Source of the DNA: Physcia stellaris
Lineage: Eukaryota > Ascomycota > Lecanoromycetes > Caliciales > Physciaceae
Assembly: GCA_018902385.1 (NCBI GenBank)
Contig: JABSSW010000002.1
Location: 1,178,001-1,242,000 of the forward strand
DNA: 64,000 nucleotides
Reading direction: 5' to 3'
Positions 45,574 to 56,866 of the stretch are shown in pieces. The translations under genes were made by a program, and so were the position numbers. Every line of letters begins with the position of its first letter. Within the stretch, counting starts at the first letter, position 1. A model generated the notes under the pieces. It was not told where the DNA came from. It worked only from the letters and a program-made list of their open reading frames with translations, and did no database searches.

Positions 45574-46079
45574 TCAAGTGAAAAGACGACATAAGATTAG
45601 CTTCTTTGAAAAGATATCGGTCAGCTGCTTCTGGTTGTATTTTCCGAAAACTGCATAAAACAAACAAGCGTTAAGGAACATCCATCCAGCCAGGTCAGCG
45701 CACAAGGCAAGCAGATCCGGATCCCTGTACGTAGGATTTAACGCCAGCGCCAACGACCCGCCAGCCGAGGACAACTGGAAGGCTGCCTGAGCCAGGGACT
45801 TCATACTGACCGGTGCCATCGTATCGGGCCGGATTCCTGGGATGCTTCACAGTGGCGAGGGCAGCTGAAGCATGGATCCCGGCTGTAGATTATTTATTGA
45901 AAACCGGCATACGTCGCCTCCACTATGAAGCCCCCTGCCATTCGATTAACAGGTGTGAACGCAGTCGTAGTCCTCCGGAGAAAGGGGTCGACGACGCGCT
46001 GCAGGAACGGCAGAAAGATTACAACTGCCACACTATTGATAGGGGGAAGCAGATCATTCGGAATAGCGTGGCTGTTCAT
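45574..46079 (-). pseudogene. POT/PTR2 peptide-transporter remnant
   Basis: Two minus-strand pieces match consecutive parts of fungal proton-coupled oligopeptide transporters. LPPINSVAVVIFLPFLQRVV...RRTTTAFTPVNRMAGGF (46079-45894) matches the segment around the tenth helix. APVSMKSLAQAAFQLSSAGG to CLFYAVFGKYN (45819-45630) matches the C-terminal helices. The link between them, normally including a periplasmic loop and helix, is absent or unreadable. I find no N-terminal half upstream, so this is a truncated gene. It lies just outside the amidinotransferase cluster and could be a lost exporter or importer of it; that is inference. Confidence 0.6.
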
Positions 46080-47104
46080 GTTTGCTGTCTCTGGGAAGAC
46101 AACGAGCTTAATTATGTGTTCTTTCTATCGGAGGACATCAAGAAGCGGAGAAACGTCAATCTTGGCGTATATCCCAAGCTCTCACCAGTACGGACTCAAC
46201 GCCTCACTCGTCGTCCTGACCCCACCGTACAATTAACGACTACCACACGCTCTCCTGGCAATTTCTCAAAAGTCTCAGACAGCTGGACCTCAAGCCCTGC
46301 CCTTCCAACATCTCGGACGAATGCGAAAGCAACCACTTGGACGGCAAGTCAGTCTTCACGGCCGTTCTCACACCTGGACACGAGTAGCGCAAGTCCAGCC
46401 ATCTTCCGAACGTCTGCTTCGTCTACCAGCCTAGGTGAGTCTTCGAGCTTCTTCTGACATCGCAAGCCAGTCCTCAAGAACGTGCGAGGTTTTATTGGTA
46501 CGTATGATTATCCACTTCCTCGGATATCTCCAATTTTGGGGATAAGGATTGTTCAGAGGCTTGGGAGTATTCCATCTATGATGAGAACAGACAAGCTTGG
46601 GCTACCTTGTTGGCGCCATGAGGATGCTCTCGAAAGATTTAGTTTTCGCTCTACCTTACTCGAGAGAAACAGGGCCCTCGAGGGTCCGGAGGGAAGAACA
46701 AGAGAACAAATTGTAAACGCAGACGAAATGAGAACTGATATGTATACACTTGGAATGGAAAATTGAAGCAAACTCTGAATGATAATCATGGCTACCCTAA
46801 AAGAGTAAATCTCTCTGCTCAAGGGAATTACATACGTATGTTGTCACTCCTTGTGGTCCATTTGGCAGCCTTCACATACGAAAGTACGATCCGCGCATCA
46901 AGACTGTGCCCCTTGGCTATCGCGTCTCGATCAATCTACTCACGTCAGCTTAAAAGTGCGGAACACGATTTCTTCATTCGAAGAATATGGCATTGTCGCC
47001 GAGAAAATGCGTATTCCCTATCCAGCGCCATCGTGATCCCCACTCATGACCAATATCAGCATGCAGATTCCGTGAAATTACGTAGATTTTTCGTTTGCGA
47101 GTCG

Positions 47105-47625
47105 GTGTTAGGTCCGCTTGCTGGACAGGGATGCTGATGCGGGGACGGCGCATGGAGACCCAACCGTGAGGGGAAATGCTCGGACCTTTTGCTCCTTATA
47201 TTGCAGACGGCCGCCCATTGGTTTCCGCTTTCTGTTCCTCGTTCTTCAGAGCTTGTGGTTTCCCGCCCACCCGCTCCTGTGGGGTAGTTCCATGTACCTC
47301 GTATAGCGTGGAGAGTGTCCTACCACAGTGGGTGGTTAGCGTGAATCAGAGTCTTCTAACTTCAAGAAGTAACTTCGTAAAAATTATTCCTGCTGGACAA
47401 GGATTTAATCCTTGTCTGTTGGAGAAACTAACCACCCGCTGTGACAGGACACTGTATGTACATACATATCAACTCCATAGCCCGACCGGCGACCGCGTAG
47501 GTAGGGGAGTTAGCCGGCGATGCTACTGCGCAGCAGAGCACTTGTTGTGGGTGTTTTCTTGCAGGCGGTGCTCGCTGGCCGGGCCAACCACCAAAGTCTC
47601 GATACAGAAATCTTCAGGAGCATTA
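47105..47625. repeat. Dispersed repeat, copy 2 (interrupted by a MITE)
   Basis: Collinear with 25985-26305 on both sides of an insertion. GC-richer than copy 1, so it is probably less mutated. Shared pieces include ATATCAACTCCATAGCCCGA and ATTGCAGACGGCCGCCC. No coding capacity seen. Confidence 0.65.
47314..47453. mobile_element. MITE with 26 bp terminal inverted repeats
   Basis: A 140 bp insertion in the dispersed repeat, absent from copy 1. The left end starts AGTGTCCTACCACAG and ends GTGGTTAG; the right end is its inverted copy with two or three changes. The inside is AT-rich and non-coding, with a small palindrome (AAGGATTTAATCCTT near 47398). A target duplication is not clear: GTAC/GTAT repeats lie near both ends. 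Confidence 0.7.
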
Positions 47626-47758
47626 GCGCGCTCATGCAGTGTGAAAAGTTCTGACCTTGTAGAATTTCCACCAAATCCCGTTCTCGCGCAACATAAAGGT
47701 CATAGAAATTCCATCTCTTCTCTTCACTTCCCCAATTATCACGCCTTCCAGCACCGCA

Positions 47759-48787
47759 ATGACGATAGCCTCACCAACCCCGCTCGTCGCCGCGGACACC
47801 GAGTGGTCCCCTCTCCGCTCGGTCATAGTGGGGCGAGCCTCACACTCCTGTTTCCCTCATGCACCTCCCCACATGCTTGCGGCCACCATGCCCTCGGAAC
47901 ACCGTCCCTCGTTCCGCCCGGGCAATCCCTTTCCCGCCTCTATTCTCGAAAAAGCAGACGCCGAGCTCGCTCAGTTCGTTTCCATCCTCGAAGCCAACGG
48001 CATCCGCGTATATCGTCCCAAAGAAGTCAATTGGCTCAAGGTCGGCGGTTACACGGCGGCGATGCCTCGTGACGGACTGCTGACGGTCGGTAACACCATT
48101 ATCGAGGCGCCGTTCACGTGGGAGTGCCGGCACCAGGAGATTGAGCTAGCTTATGGTGAGGTGCTCGATCAGCTAGCGAAGGATCCTTCGGTAAAAGTGG
48201 TGCGGGCGCCGAGAGTGGAAGAGCCTGCGGCAATTTACCAATCGGATGGATCCCACGAATGGGCCATCAATGAAAGCCGCCCTGCCTTTGACGCTGCCGA
48301 CTTCCTGCGTTTCGGGAAGGTACTGGTTGGGCAGCTGAGCCATGTGACAAACCTTAAGGGTGTCGAATATCTTCGCAACGTGATCCCGGAGGGATACTCC
48401 GTCGATCTGCTCGAAACGACGGATGAGAATGCCATGCATATTGATGCGACGATACTGCCCTTGAGAAAAGGGTTGCTGATCTATAATCCTGAAAGAATCA
48501 GCGAAGCGGGGCTGAGGCAGCATGACGTTTTTACCGATTGGCAGTTACATGCATACCCGTACGCTCCAAAGCCGAGGGATTATCCCCCACGTTTCATGAC
48601 GTCTGGATGGCTCATGCTGAATGTACTGAGTTTGGATGAGACAAGGGTGGTGGTGGAGGCTGAGGACAAGCAGTTCGCGGAGTTTATCGAGCAGCTTGGC
48701 ATGGAGCCGATATTTTGTCCCTTCCAGCATGTGCATAGCATTGGGGGATCCTTTCATTGCGCCACAGTAGATCTGGTTAGGAGTTGA
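47759..48787 (+). CDS. AGAT-type amidinotransferase
   Basis: 342 aa, single exon, probably cytosolic. It transfers the amidino group of arginine to an amine, leaving ornithine. It follows the glycine amidinotransferase family along its length. The catalytic triad is visible: Asp in PAFDAADF (178-181), His227 in AMHIDAT and Cys334 in GGSFHCAT. Other family marks are GGYTAAMPRDGLLTVGNTIIE (97-117) and SGWLMLNVLSLDE (282-294). It lacks the mitochondrial presequence of animal AGAT. The encoded acceptor is unknown; glycine, or a pathway amine, are both possible. It starts the biosynthetic cluster: GT2, two P450s and an FAD monooxygenase follow. The upstream DNA is decayed repeat sequence. Confidence 0.88.
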   Translation: MTIASPTPLVAADTEWSPLRSVIVGRASHSCFPHAPPHMLAATMPSEHRPSFRPGNPFPASILEKADAELAQFVSILEANGIRVYRPKEVNWLKVGGYTAAMPRDGLLTVGNTIIEAPFTWECRHQEIELAYGEVLDQLAKDPSVKVVRAPRVEEPAAIYQSDGSHEWAINESRPAFDAADFLRFGKVLVGQLSHVTNLKGVEYLRNVIPEGYSVDLLETTDENAMHIDATILPLRKGLLIYNPERISEAGLRQHDVFTDWQLHAYPYAPKPRDYPPRFMTSGWLMLNVLSLDETRVVVEAEDKQFAEFIEQLGMEPIFCPFQHVHSIGGSFHCATVDLVRS

Positions 48788-49686
48788 TGCACTAGAACCT
48801 TTACGATCAAAGCTGGTTGAGGAATAAACCATGTTCCTACGTGAACCCTTTTCTTTCTCAATGCACATACAAGTCTTCCAGCCACGTAGATAGTAGCAAC
48901 AAGTTCGACGTAGAATAACACCCACAGACTGCTTAATGTCCTGATATTCAACCCCAACCGTCATGGTCCCAGGCTTGACAATGCTCTTCACAGGACCCTG
49001 GCCGGGTCTGTCTTAACAGGTGTTGCCCCGTGTGTGAGGGAATATCTGCTAAGGCTGCACGCGGGCGCTTCAGGAACAATGGTTAGAAAGGTCTTCAAAA
49101 GCGTTTAGTGATGGTGTCAGCGATTGTGCCCATCTGAGACGTCTTCAGTATTAGGACTTCCATCTCCGCTCGCGCGCTGTCAGTGTGGGGGTGGGTATTG
49201 CATTTTCATCATTGATGGTGTGGGGTTTTCCTGGCAAGGCCGAATTAGACTTCGCGTTTCGCTTATCTCTCTTAGAGAAGAAAATCGGTAGCGCTTGCCT
49301 GCTGACTGGAGGTGTTCGGACTCATGAATCGAGGTGGCCTATGCATTGTGGTCTCCGTGGAGGTTCGAGAAAGGGTGCCAAATATGGAATACTACCCCAC
49401 GCCCCACGTTCGGTCATATCCGTATCTTGCTGGACTCTAATACGAGATGCATTATCTAGCCGAGTATCTCCCATGCATGGCTGCAGAATGCGTCACGGCA
49501 GGAACCCTGTTCAGATCCCGAGTCATATCTCGCGTCCGACTTTACTCTTGTTGTCTCAACATTGAGGACCCATGGAATTCGAATATCACTGATGTTGCTT
49601 TCATGATCCTGAATTGTATTGGATTTACAGTGAAATCCATAGCCAGATCTGAAATCCCATATTTCCGAACTTGGATGAGAGCGGTT
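48788..49686. other. Intergenic, cluster interior
   Basis: 900 bp between the amidinotransferase stop and the GT2 start. Short frames only; no domain. Presumably the GT2 promoter and leader. Confidence 0.4.
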
Positions 49687-51630
49687 ATGATGTCGAACAA
49701 GTACCTAGCCAAGAATGTCCAAATGAGACCCCAGGAATTCAGCCGTGTGCTTAGGAAGTCATCAGTTCGTCCAGCTGTGAGGCTGCTTCCATTCACCTCT
49801 GTGGCGCCGATCATCACCAGCAGCCTCTACCTCGCATACAGGTTAAGATGTCTTCGTGCAGTTGAAGCAACGGTGACCATGAGGATAGCCTTGCTCATAG
49901 AGACATTAGCAGCAGGTATACTATAATTCCTGTACAGCTTGATGTGATGAGTCGCTGAAACAATCAAAGTTCCTGCACTTTTCACCCAACTCGGTGTGCT
50001 CGTCTCGGCTTTACAAGCCAAAGGTGACAGATGTCCGCAATCCCTTGCTGAGGGTTACAGACCGAGCGTAGACGTCTTCGTCACGCACTGTGGGGAAGGT
50101 CATGACATCGTGCTTGATACTGCTAAAGCAGCCTGTGGCCTGGAATGGCCATCGGACGCCCTTAGAATTATTGTTCTGGATGACAGTGGCTCCGGGGAGC
50201 TAGCGGAAAAGGTAGAACGGCTGAGTAAAGAGGTATCGCCACGACTTCTCTACGTCTCGAGAGGCGTGCAAGTGAAGACCTATTCGAAGGCTGCAAACCT
50301 GAACTTTGGGTTGCGCTACGTGGAGAGCCTACCAGATGGCAAGGGGGAATATGTGGGAGTACTGGATGTAGATATGATTCCCGAATCCGACTGGCTTTGC
50401 AAAGTCCTTCCTTATGTCTCCAATGACGATAAAGCAGGCCTTGCTTGTCCACCACAGCGCTATTATAATTTGCCATCCGGGGATCCCTTGGGTGTTCTCA
50501 CGGACGATCTACCTGGTGAATGTATGATACGTCTGCAGGACTATACAGATAGTACATTTTGTACAGGCTCTGGGTTCGTAGCTCGGCGATGCGCTTTGGA
50601 TACGATCGGAGGCATACCAGAAGAAACACTTCAAGAAGATGATCTGACCTCATACAAACTGCTTGCGGCCGGATGGCACTCTGTTTACGTCCCAGTTTCT
50701 GTACAATGGGGCCTGGGACCAGACACATTCGCCGCATACCTGAAACAGAGTAAGAGATGGGCGGTCGGCATTATTCATGTCAACTCTCTGATGTGGATGG
50801 AGTGGGCGCAAAAGCTCTCCCGGACAGAGCGATTCATCTTTATACTGTGGGGACTTGTCATCGGATCAACCGCTTTCATATGGACGTTCGTCTTTGTAGC
50901 CTTGCCATTAGTCACCATCTCAGGCAACAGACTTATTCTGATTGAAGATGAAGAAGACTCTATCTGGCTCATGCGATTGGCATTGATCAACTTCATTGCG
51001 CAAAGCCTTTACCATGGTTGTTTGTCTGCGGTTTTGGATTTCCGTTTGCCGATCCACACTCTCTTTGGAGCGGTATGGACGCAGCCCTGGAAGCTCGCAA
51101 TGATCTTTCAATACTTTTTAATCCCTTGGCTTTTCAATCATGACGTCCCCAATTTCGAGCCGACTGGTTTGGCTATTCACGGAAAGACCGAGCGTGTTGC
51201 TCGAGTCCAGCAATCACGCATGATGATGTTCAAAGTAGTTTTTTGGGATTGCGCGGCATATCTCCATCTTATCGTTTTGGTAATCTGCACGATTGGGGCA
51301 GCGAGATGGAGTGTTCAAGCCGTGCAACAAAGCTTATTTGATGGTGATCTTCGACGAGCAGCGATCAATCTATTATCCGGGATCGCCTGGCCACCCATTT
51401 TTCTGCTTTGGCTCGCTCTTGCCCAGAGCGCTTGGATACCATTAGCCTATGTCATCAAAATTCTGCCTCCGTCATCAAGAGAGCACTTTCTGGCGCGCGA
51501 CGCATCCACCGGTGTGGCTGACGTAGCGCCGCAGGCTAAAGCCGATTTTGTGAGACCACCCCGGCAAACAGTCTTCCTGTTCAAGTGTCTCTTCTATGTA
51601 GCTGTTGCAGCGTTTTTCGAGAAGTTGTAA
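49687..51630 (+). CDS. Membrane family-2 glycosyltransferase (cellulose synthase-like)
   Basis: Two exons: 49687-49915 and 49970-51630 (54 nt intron, GTATAC...CTGAAAC...AAAG, phase 1), 629 aa. The start is the first ATG of the frame that precedes the N-terminal membrane part (MMSNKYLAK); 49723 is possible. Two N-terminal helices (FTSVAPIITSSLYLAYRL; IALLIETLAAVPALFTQL) precede the catalytic domain VDVFVTHCGEG. Motifs: DD at 147-148, DVD at 209-211, QED at 298-300 (T in TED replaced by Q) and QSKRW at 336-340, the processive-GT2 set. Five or six C-terminal helices follow. It probably adds a sugar from a nucleotide donor to a lipid or small molecule at the membrane. Lying in the cluster suggests a glycosylated product. 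Confidence 0.86.
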
Positions 51631-52192
51631 ATTTAGGAGAACGATACAGGAATATTAGATGATCTTGAGACATATAAAGATCCTGTACTAAAGCACCAGT
51701 CCAACGATGCCGTCTCGTTAGAACTAGTCGCTTGCTGGCTTTGAGAAAATCGGATCTAGTCTGGATTTGAAATGTAAAATTGCTGGCAGAGGAAATACAG
51801 GATGTACAATTCAAATTCTTTGCAGATCTGCTTCTTTCAATTTATGAATTTTCCTCAGCAGTCCCTTCCTGGAGCACCGAGGAACGCCACCCTAAGCATG
51901 GTGACTGCCACTATCGTTTTCTTCGAAAGAATAATTGACTGGTCGGCTCCGGAGAAACAAACCTCCTGAATCCATGCAAGCGTGTGAAAGTGGCTAGGGC
52001 GGGCGATGTGGTACAGTGCATATTTCGCTCCCAAGCGGGGTTCTGCTCCCACCTCCCACCTCTTCGCAAACTGCAATTTGTGGACACACAAACATCGCTG
52101 ATTAAATGCATCGGACCGCCTCCAAGAAGATATTGATCGTCGAGATATTCACCCTTTAGTGAACAGTCCCCTATCCTTCACATTGAACGCAA
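51631..52192. other. Intergenic, cluster interior
   Basis: Nothing coding seen; terminator of the GT2 gene and promoter of the P450 gene. Confidence 0.4.
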
Positions 52193-54155
52193 ATGGAACA
52201 GGAGAGGCTGTCCCTCGATAAGCATGTTGGAGCTGGCGGATTTAGGGAAGCCTTCGTTAACATTGCGAGTCTGCTGATTGCGGTATTCTTTGCCTATGCG
52301 TTAGGTCTCGTGCTAGTAGAGTACCGAAACCCACTTACAAGAGTCCCGGGACCCTGGTTGGCAAGATATAGCCGGTTATGGCTTCTGAAGGCTGTTCTCA
52401 GCCGCAGGTTCGAGATAATTAACGTCGAATTACATCGACGACTCGGTTGGTACGAAGATCTTTGGGGCCCGCATACCATTGACTGGTAGCATAGGCCCTG
52501 TCGTTCGCATTGCCCCGAATGAATACAGCATTGATGATCCCGAAGCGACAATGACTATTTTCAGGTCTCGGGACCCGCTTCAAAAGGTTTCATTTCCCTG
52601 GTCATGGAATTTTAGCTCGTGCGAGTCCGACTAACAGAACGAGGGACCCTGGTATGAAGCCTGGGGTGTGCCTGGCGAAGAGGCTACCATATTCAGCATC
52701 ACGAACGCCAAGCACCATCTCGATAGACGTCGCCAAGTAAGCTCTTTCTATACCATAGGCGCTATCAGCGAGCTTGCTTTCCGAATAGACGATGTCTCCC
52801 GGCTTTTCATTGACAAAATTGCGATCCATGCTCCGGTGGAAGAGGCTATCGATATCTCTCAGTGGCTGCGCTTCTATGCTTTTGATGCAATTGGTAGCAT
52901 TACAGTATAGCAAAGCCCTTTTTGAAATATACTCATAATTTCCTGCTGACCGAGTCGTAGTTTGGGCAACTGTTCGGCTGTCTCGAGCACCAACGCGACG
53001 TAGTTGGCCTCATGAGCGCTGTAACGAATTTCGCTCGCTACGGTTCCGTTATAGGCGTGTTCAATGAATGGCATCCCTGGGCTTTCCGATTCTTACAGCT
53101 CTTCGCACCTCGGGGGAACGTTGGTCTGATCCACATGAGAGAGCTTGGAGAGAATATTATCAATCAGATGCGTGCCGAAGGCTCTAACGACATTTCTAGC
53201 GACAGAAGACCCAGTGAACTCGAGTTCGTGAGATCTGACCTTGTAACTTCCATGACGGAGAAGCATCGCAGGAACCCAAAGGAGTTTTCCCGAAATGACA
53301 TTATATACCACATGCTACCCAATGTTGTGGCAGGTGGCGAAACGACCGCTGCAACCTTGACCGCGGTAATCTACTATCTCTGCAAGCATCCGGCGGTGCT
53401 CAGCCGTCTTCGAGCAGAGCTTGATAGCTGGGCCGCGGACCATCCCGAGAGAGATGAAAACGCTATCATCTCCTACAGCGAGGCCCGTAGCCTCCACTAC
53501 TTGCAGGCTGTGTTGAAGGAGACGATGAGACTATTTCCCGCGAACGGCAAAGGACTTACAAGAATAGTCCCCGCAGGCGGTCTAGTCATCGCCAATCAGT
53601 CCTTCCCTGAAGGTGTAGGCATATTCTAATCCCCGACCTTCTTATTCCGCTTTCTGCTTCGCTGACTTGAGCATACTACTAGACGATTATCGGTATCAGT
53701 GCCTGGGTTGCACATACGAACCGTGAGGTCTATGGGCCGGATGCAGATAAGTTTCGACCAGAGCGCTGGCTTGGAGACCCCAGATCAGTCACCCGGATGG
53801 AGCAGAATTTTCTTACGGTACGATCAGTGTATTCCCTATCGCGTTGTTAGCCATTCAAAATTCATCACTACCTTTCCTACGCGTTTACTTCATTGAAGCT
53901 GTCAACTCTTAATTCGTCGACTGACCTGTAGCATTGTTCTCTGTTGTGGTGTAGTTTGGCTACGGACCACGCTATTGTATCGGCAAGAACATCGCGCTCG
54001 TAGAGATGGCGACTTTAATTCCTGAATTATTGCTACGATTTGATATTCATCCCGCCATTGCGGAGCAAGAGTGGGTCTTGCGTAATGATTGGTTCATGTT
54101 CACCTCAAAATTCTCAGTCAAAATGCGGCAGCGAGCAACCAAGTCAGTTGCGTAA
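52193..54155 (+). CDS. Cytochrome P450 (pisatin-demethylase-like), six exons
   Basis: Spliced model: 52193-52449, 52490-52586, 52638-52904, 52961-53614, 53683-53817, 53955-54155; introns 40, 51, 56, 68 and 137 nt. All phases close to 536 aa, normal for a fungal microsomal P450. An N-terminal anchor (IASLLIAVFFAYALGLVLV) is followed by the PGPWLARYS hinge. VVRIAPNEYSIDDPEA and GPWYEAWGVPG are typical of the group. The I-helix has AGGETTA, the K-helix ETMR (ExxR), the PERW motif is FRPERW, and the haem loop FGYGPRYCIGKNIA carries the cysteine ligand. The 40 nt first intron is short, and its splice gives LHRRLGCIGPVVRIAPN. It oxidises an unknown cluster intermediate at the ER. Confidence 0.87.
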
Positions 54156-55144
54156 CGGGCGGGGAAGCATTGCTACGAGGATGTTAGATTGCTATGCGTC
54201 GAGGAGAGGATGGCTGTATAAGAACGCGTTCGAAGGACACGCACTTACCTTGTTCATCCCCAGACAGCCATGATCGAAGGACTCTGCGTCGATGCTCCAT
54301 AGCAGATACTTCGGGGCCAAGAAGCCCGCAGCGGACGCGTTCATTCCATAGTACATCAGCGAGTAAATCGGCTTTATAAGGGTAGTTCGATTGAAACGGC
54401 CATTAATGAGAGCTTATCCACGCCATCCGGCAAGAAGTTAAATGGCACTCCAGTCTTACATCATTCGACACGATTGAGATATCACCTGCCCCATACATTA
54501 ATAGTTTGTCATTGGAGTAAAAAGCCAATGATACCTCATTCTTGAACCTCCATATGCCCAATGAGCTCAAGTGCAGACATGCTTACGCCATGAGTTGCTG
54601 GAGCGAGCGACCTCCCATGACAGCATTTCGATACGTAAGATATATGCGATTTCCGTGACGAAGAACAGAAGCATCACGAAATCAAGACCAATGTCGGCAG
54701 TCGATGATAATCAAAGGACTATCGCCCTTGAATACTGCGGAGATATTTGTGATATGAAAACTCGAACACGCCAATCACTACGCGCAATGTCAGATCATTG
54801 CCGCCAAGCCCCTACTCCGACGGATAGCGGGCCGCCCAACAGTGCTAACTACATTTGCCCAAACACATCTTGGCATGCTCACGTGACAAGTTTGTTCTGG
54901 ACACCATGGCCTGGTAAGTGATAAGCCCCTCGTGATGGGCAATAAAGTTTACTACCGCCGCCCCCAAATCCCAAAACAGATAACCTCTGAGTTCAACTCA
55001 ACTAACGTGCCAAGGAAAATGTGTCTATGGCCCTGTCACGTTTCACACCGAATCTGGTCCCTGGAGCACTCCACTGACGTTTTTGGCATCGTGTACTCCC
55101 CAAAGAATCGACGACGGCACGCGTCGATGTAGTACTACTGTATG
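54156..55144. other. Intergenic between convergent P450 genes
   Basis: About 990 bp with no domain-bearing frame; it holds both 3' ends. Nothing else recognised. Confidence 0.45.
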
Positions 55145-56866
55145 CTACCTAGACACCGGCCCATCTCTCCTACGAACCTTGATACTAACGTTCCAAGGTG
55201 GGTCGATTGTGAATCCGTTGGTACATAGGCTGGGTGGTCTACTTGCCAGGGGTTCGATATCATAGTGCATAACCATGAACGAGAGCAGGATCTTAACATA
55301 TGCAGCGACGAACTGTCTTGCCGGGCAAGCTCTCTTCCCGTGACTGAACCCCAACCATATCTCCGATGTGTTTTCCAGCGTTGTTTTTCTGTCCGCTCTA
55401 GCAGTTTGTTCGCTGCGGCTCTTCTCGTCAGTGCCATCAGCGGCATGATGTTTCTCCGAGTCTTCACCAGCTGGAGAGCAGAAGCGGAATGCGTCGTAGG
55501 TTAAGGGCTGTGGGTAGATGTCGGGATCGTGGTGTATGCCCGCTACGTCCAGGCCAATGTACAGCCCCTGAGGAGCATGCCAACCCTGCGCTCTGTTGGT
55601 CACACCTTCCTTTGGCATGACCTTTTTGATCGTGTTACGCGTCATGATGGGAGATAGGCGCATGCTTTCCCGGATCGCGGAGTCTGCACGAGTGGCAGCG
55701 GCAATTCCCGCCTTCGTCCACCGGCCACCATGCTGCGCTAGGATCGTGCTAGACTGCTGTCGTATGGTATCTAGGTACCGCAAGGAAGGGTCGGAAGACA
55801 ACAAGTCAAGTAAACAGTTTGCAATGGTGGCGCTGGTCGGATAGATACCCGCGGTTTCGATCGGGAGTACACGTCGCGACAACATGTCTGCTGTGAGCTC
55901 TTCGTCACGACCTTCGGCACTTGCGACGAGGATGGACCAGCTTAGAAAGTCATCGGGCATCAGCCCCGTCATCTCGCGGTTTTGCTGTATCATCTCATAA
56001 CAGCAGAGACGTTCGCGTATCAACGGTAAAGTGTACCGTGCTATTTTGCGATAGTGTGAATGATTCAATAGGGCAGCAAGCGGTCCCACCAAGGGTCTCA
56101 GCCATCGGGGAGTGAAACGTAAGATAGCCAGTGTTCTGCCTACGTCTTTTGTGAAACCCTTCACCAGCAACAGGTAGTCCTCGTTCCTGCAGAGTGGGTA
56201 TCCGACAACCATGCGGTTGATTACTTTGGAGACCATCACTAGGACAGACTCGTAGACTTTGACCTCTTTCCATCCCTTTGTATCGGTTCCCCAGGTTGAG
56301 TCGAAAGCGTACGCTACCTCATCTGATATAGCTGATAGTAATCCTGGAACAGAACGCGCCAGCTTCTTCTTCACGACATACTCATGGAAAGGGTCTTCGA
56401 GGAGTCTTGGATGAGTGAATGCATAATCGCCTGCCAGCAGTTCGAAGTGATCGGCGGTAGCGCTGAGGATGTTCTCAGGCTCGTTGAGAAGCCATGATGT
56501 TTGAGAGCGAGGTAGTACGAGTTCGGGTTTCCCGAAGATGGTTGGCAGAACATACGGTTTGTCCAGCTTGGTGTACTACAATTGCTTAAGTAGATGGAAG
56601 CAAATCCGCACGTCTCACGATGGAAGATTGCACCTTCTTGTATCCTTCGGTAAGCCAACTGCGGGTTGCCCTCCAGGCTGAGAACAAAACCCGTATCTCA
56701 GCAAAGATCGCGTTTGGATTGCCCCCACCCAGTGCACTCCCTCCGGAGTCTTTTGTGGGCTACTGACATAGCGGTAGAGTACTAGTAAGCAGAATACAAT
56801 GAGGGCCGAAAGTATCAGAGGACGGTTGACAGCATGTAGGAAGTGAACAAGTTGCAGACTGGACAT
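55145..56866 (-). CDS. Cytochrome P450 (ent-kaurene-oxidase-like), one-base frame offset
   Basis: Exon 1 56866-56634, intron 56633-56576 (58 nt, GTGCAA...TTGTAG, phase 0), exon 2 56575-55145; about 554 aa. N-terminal anchor: LILSALIVFCLLVLYRYV. The frame shifts by one base at a C5 run (56722-56726, plus strand) between GVHWVG and NPNAIFAEIRVLFSAW. After splicing comes YTKLDKPYVLPTIFGKPELV, then NILSATADHFELLAGDYAF, family landmarks. The I-helix is ETAGIYPTSATI (usual AAIHTTS), the K-helix ESMR, the haem loop FSHGKRACPAR with Ala in place of the usual last Gly. It is a different P450 class from the gene at 52193, so two distinct oxidation steps are likely. Confidence 0.8.

Larger units (their letters stand above)
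46080..47758. other. Decayed intergenic DNA with repeats
   Basis: No intact gene. A plus-strand stretch near 46235-46400 reads NDYHTLSWQFLKSLRQLDLK in one frame and looks like old coding sequence, but it soon stops and I cannot name it. The dispersed repeat and MITE at 47105-47625 are listed separately. Confidence 0.4.

Noticed and set aside
45813-46457. 214-codon plus frame
   Set aside because: Partly antisense to the POT remnant, Ser/Thr-rich in a single frame only, no family features. A different frame in its right part looks more like old coding sequence.
47176-48072. 298-codon plus frame overlapping the amidinotransferase start
   Set aside because: Runs through the dispersed repeat and MITE, then out of frame over the amidinotransferase; an open frame by composition only.
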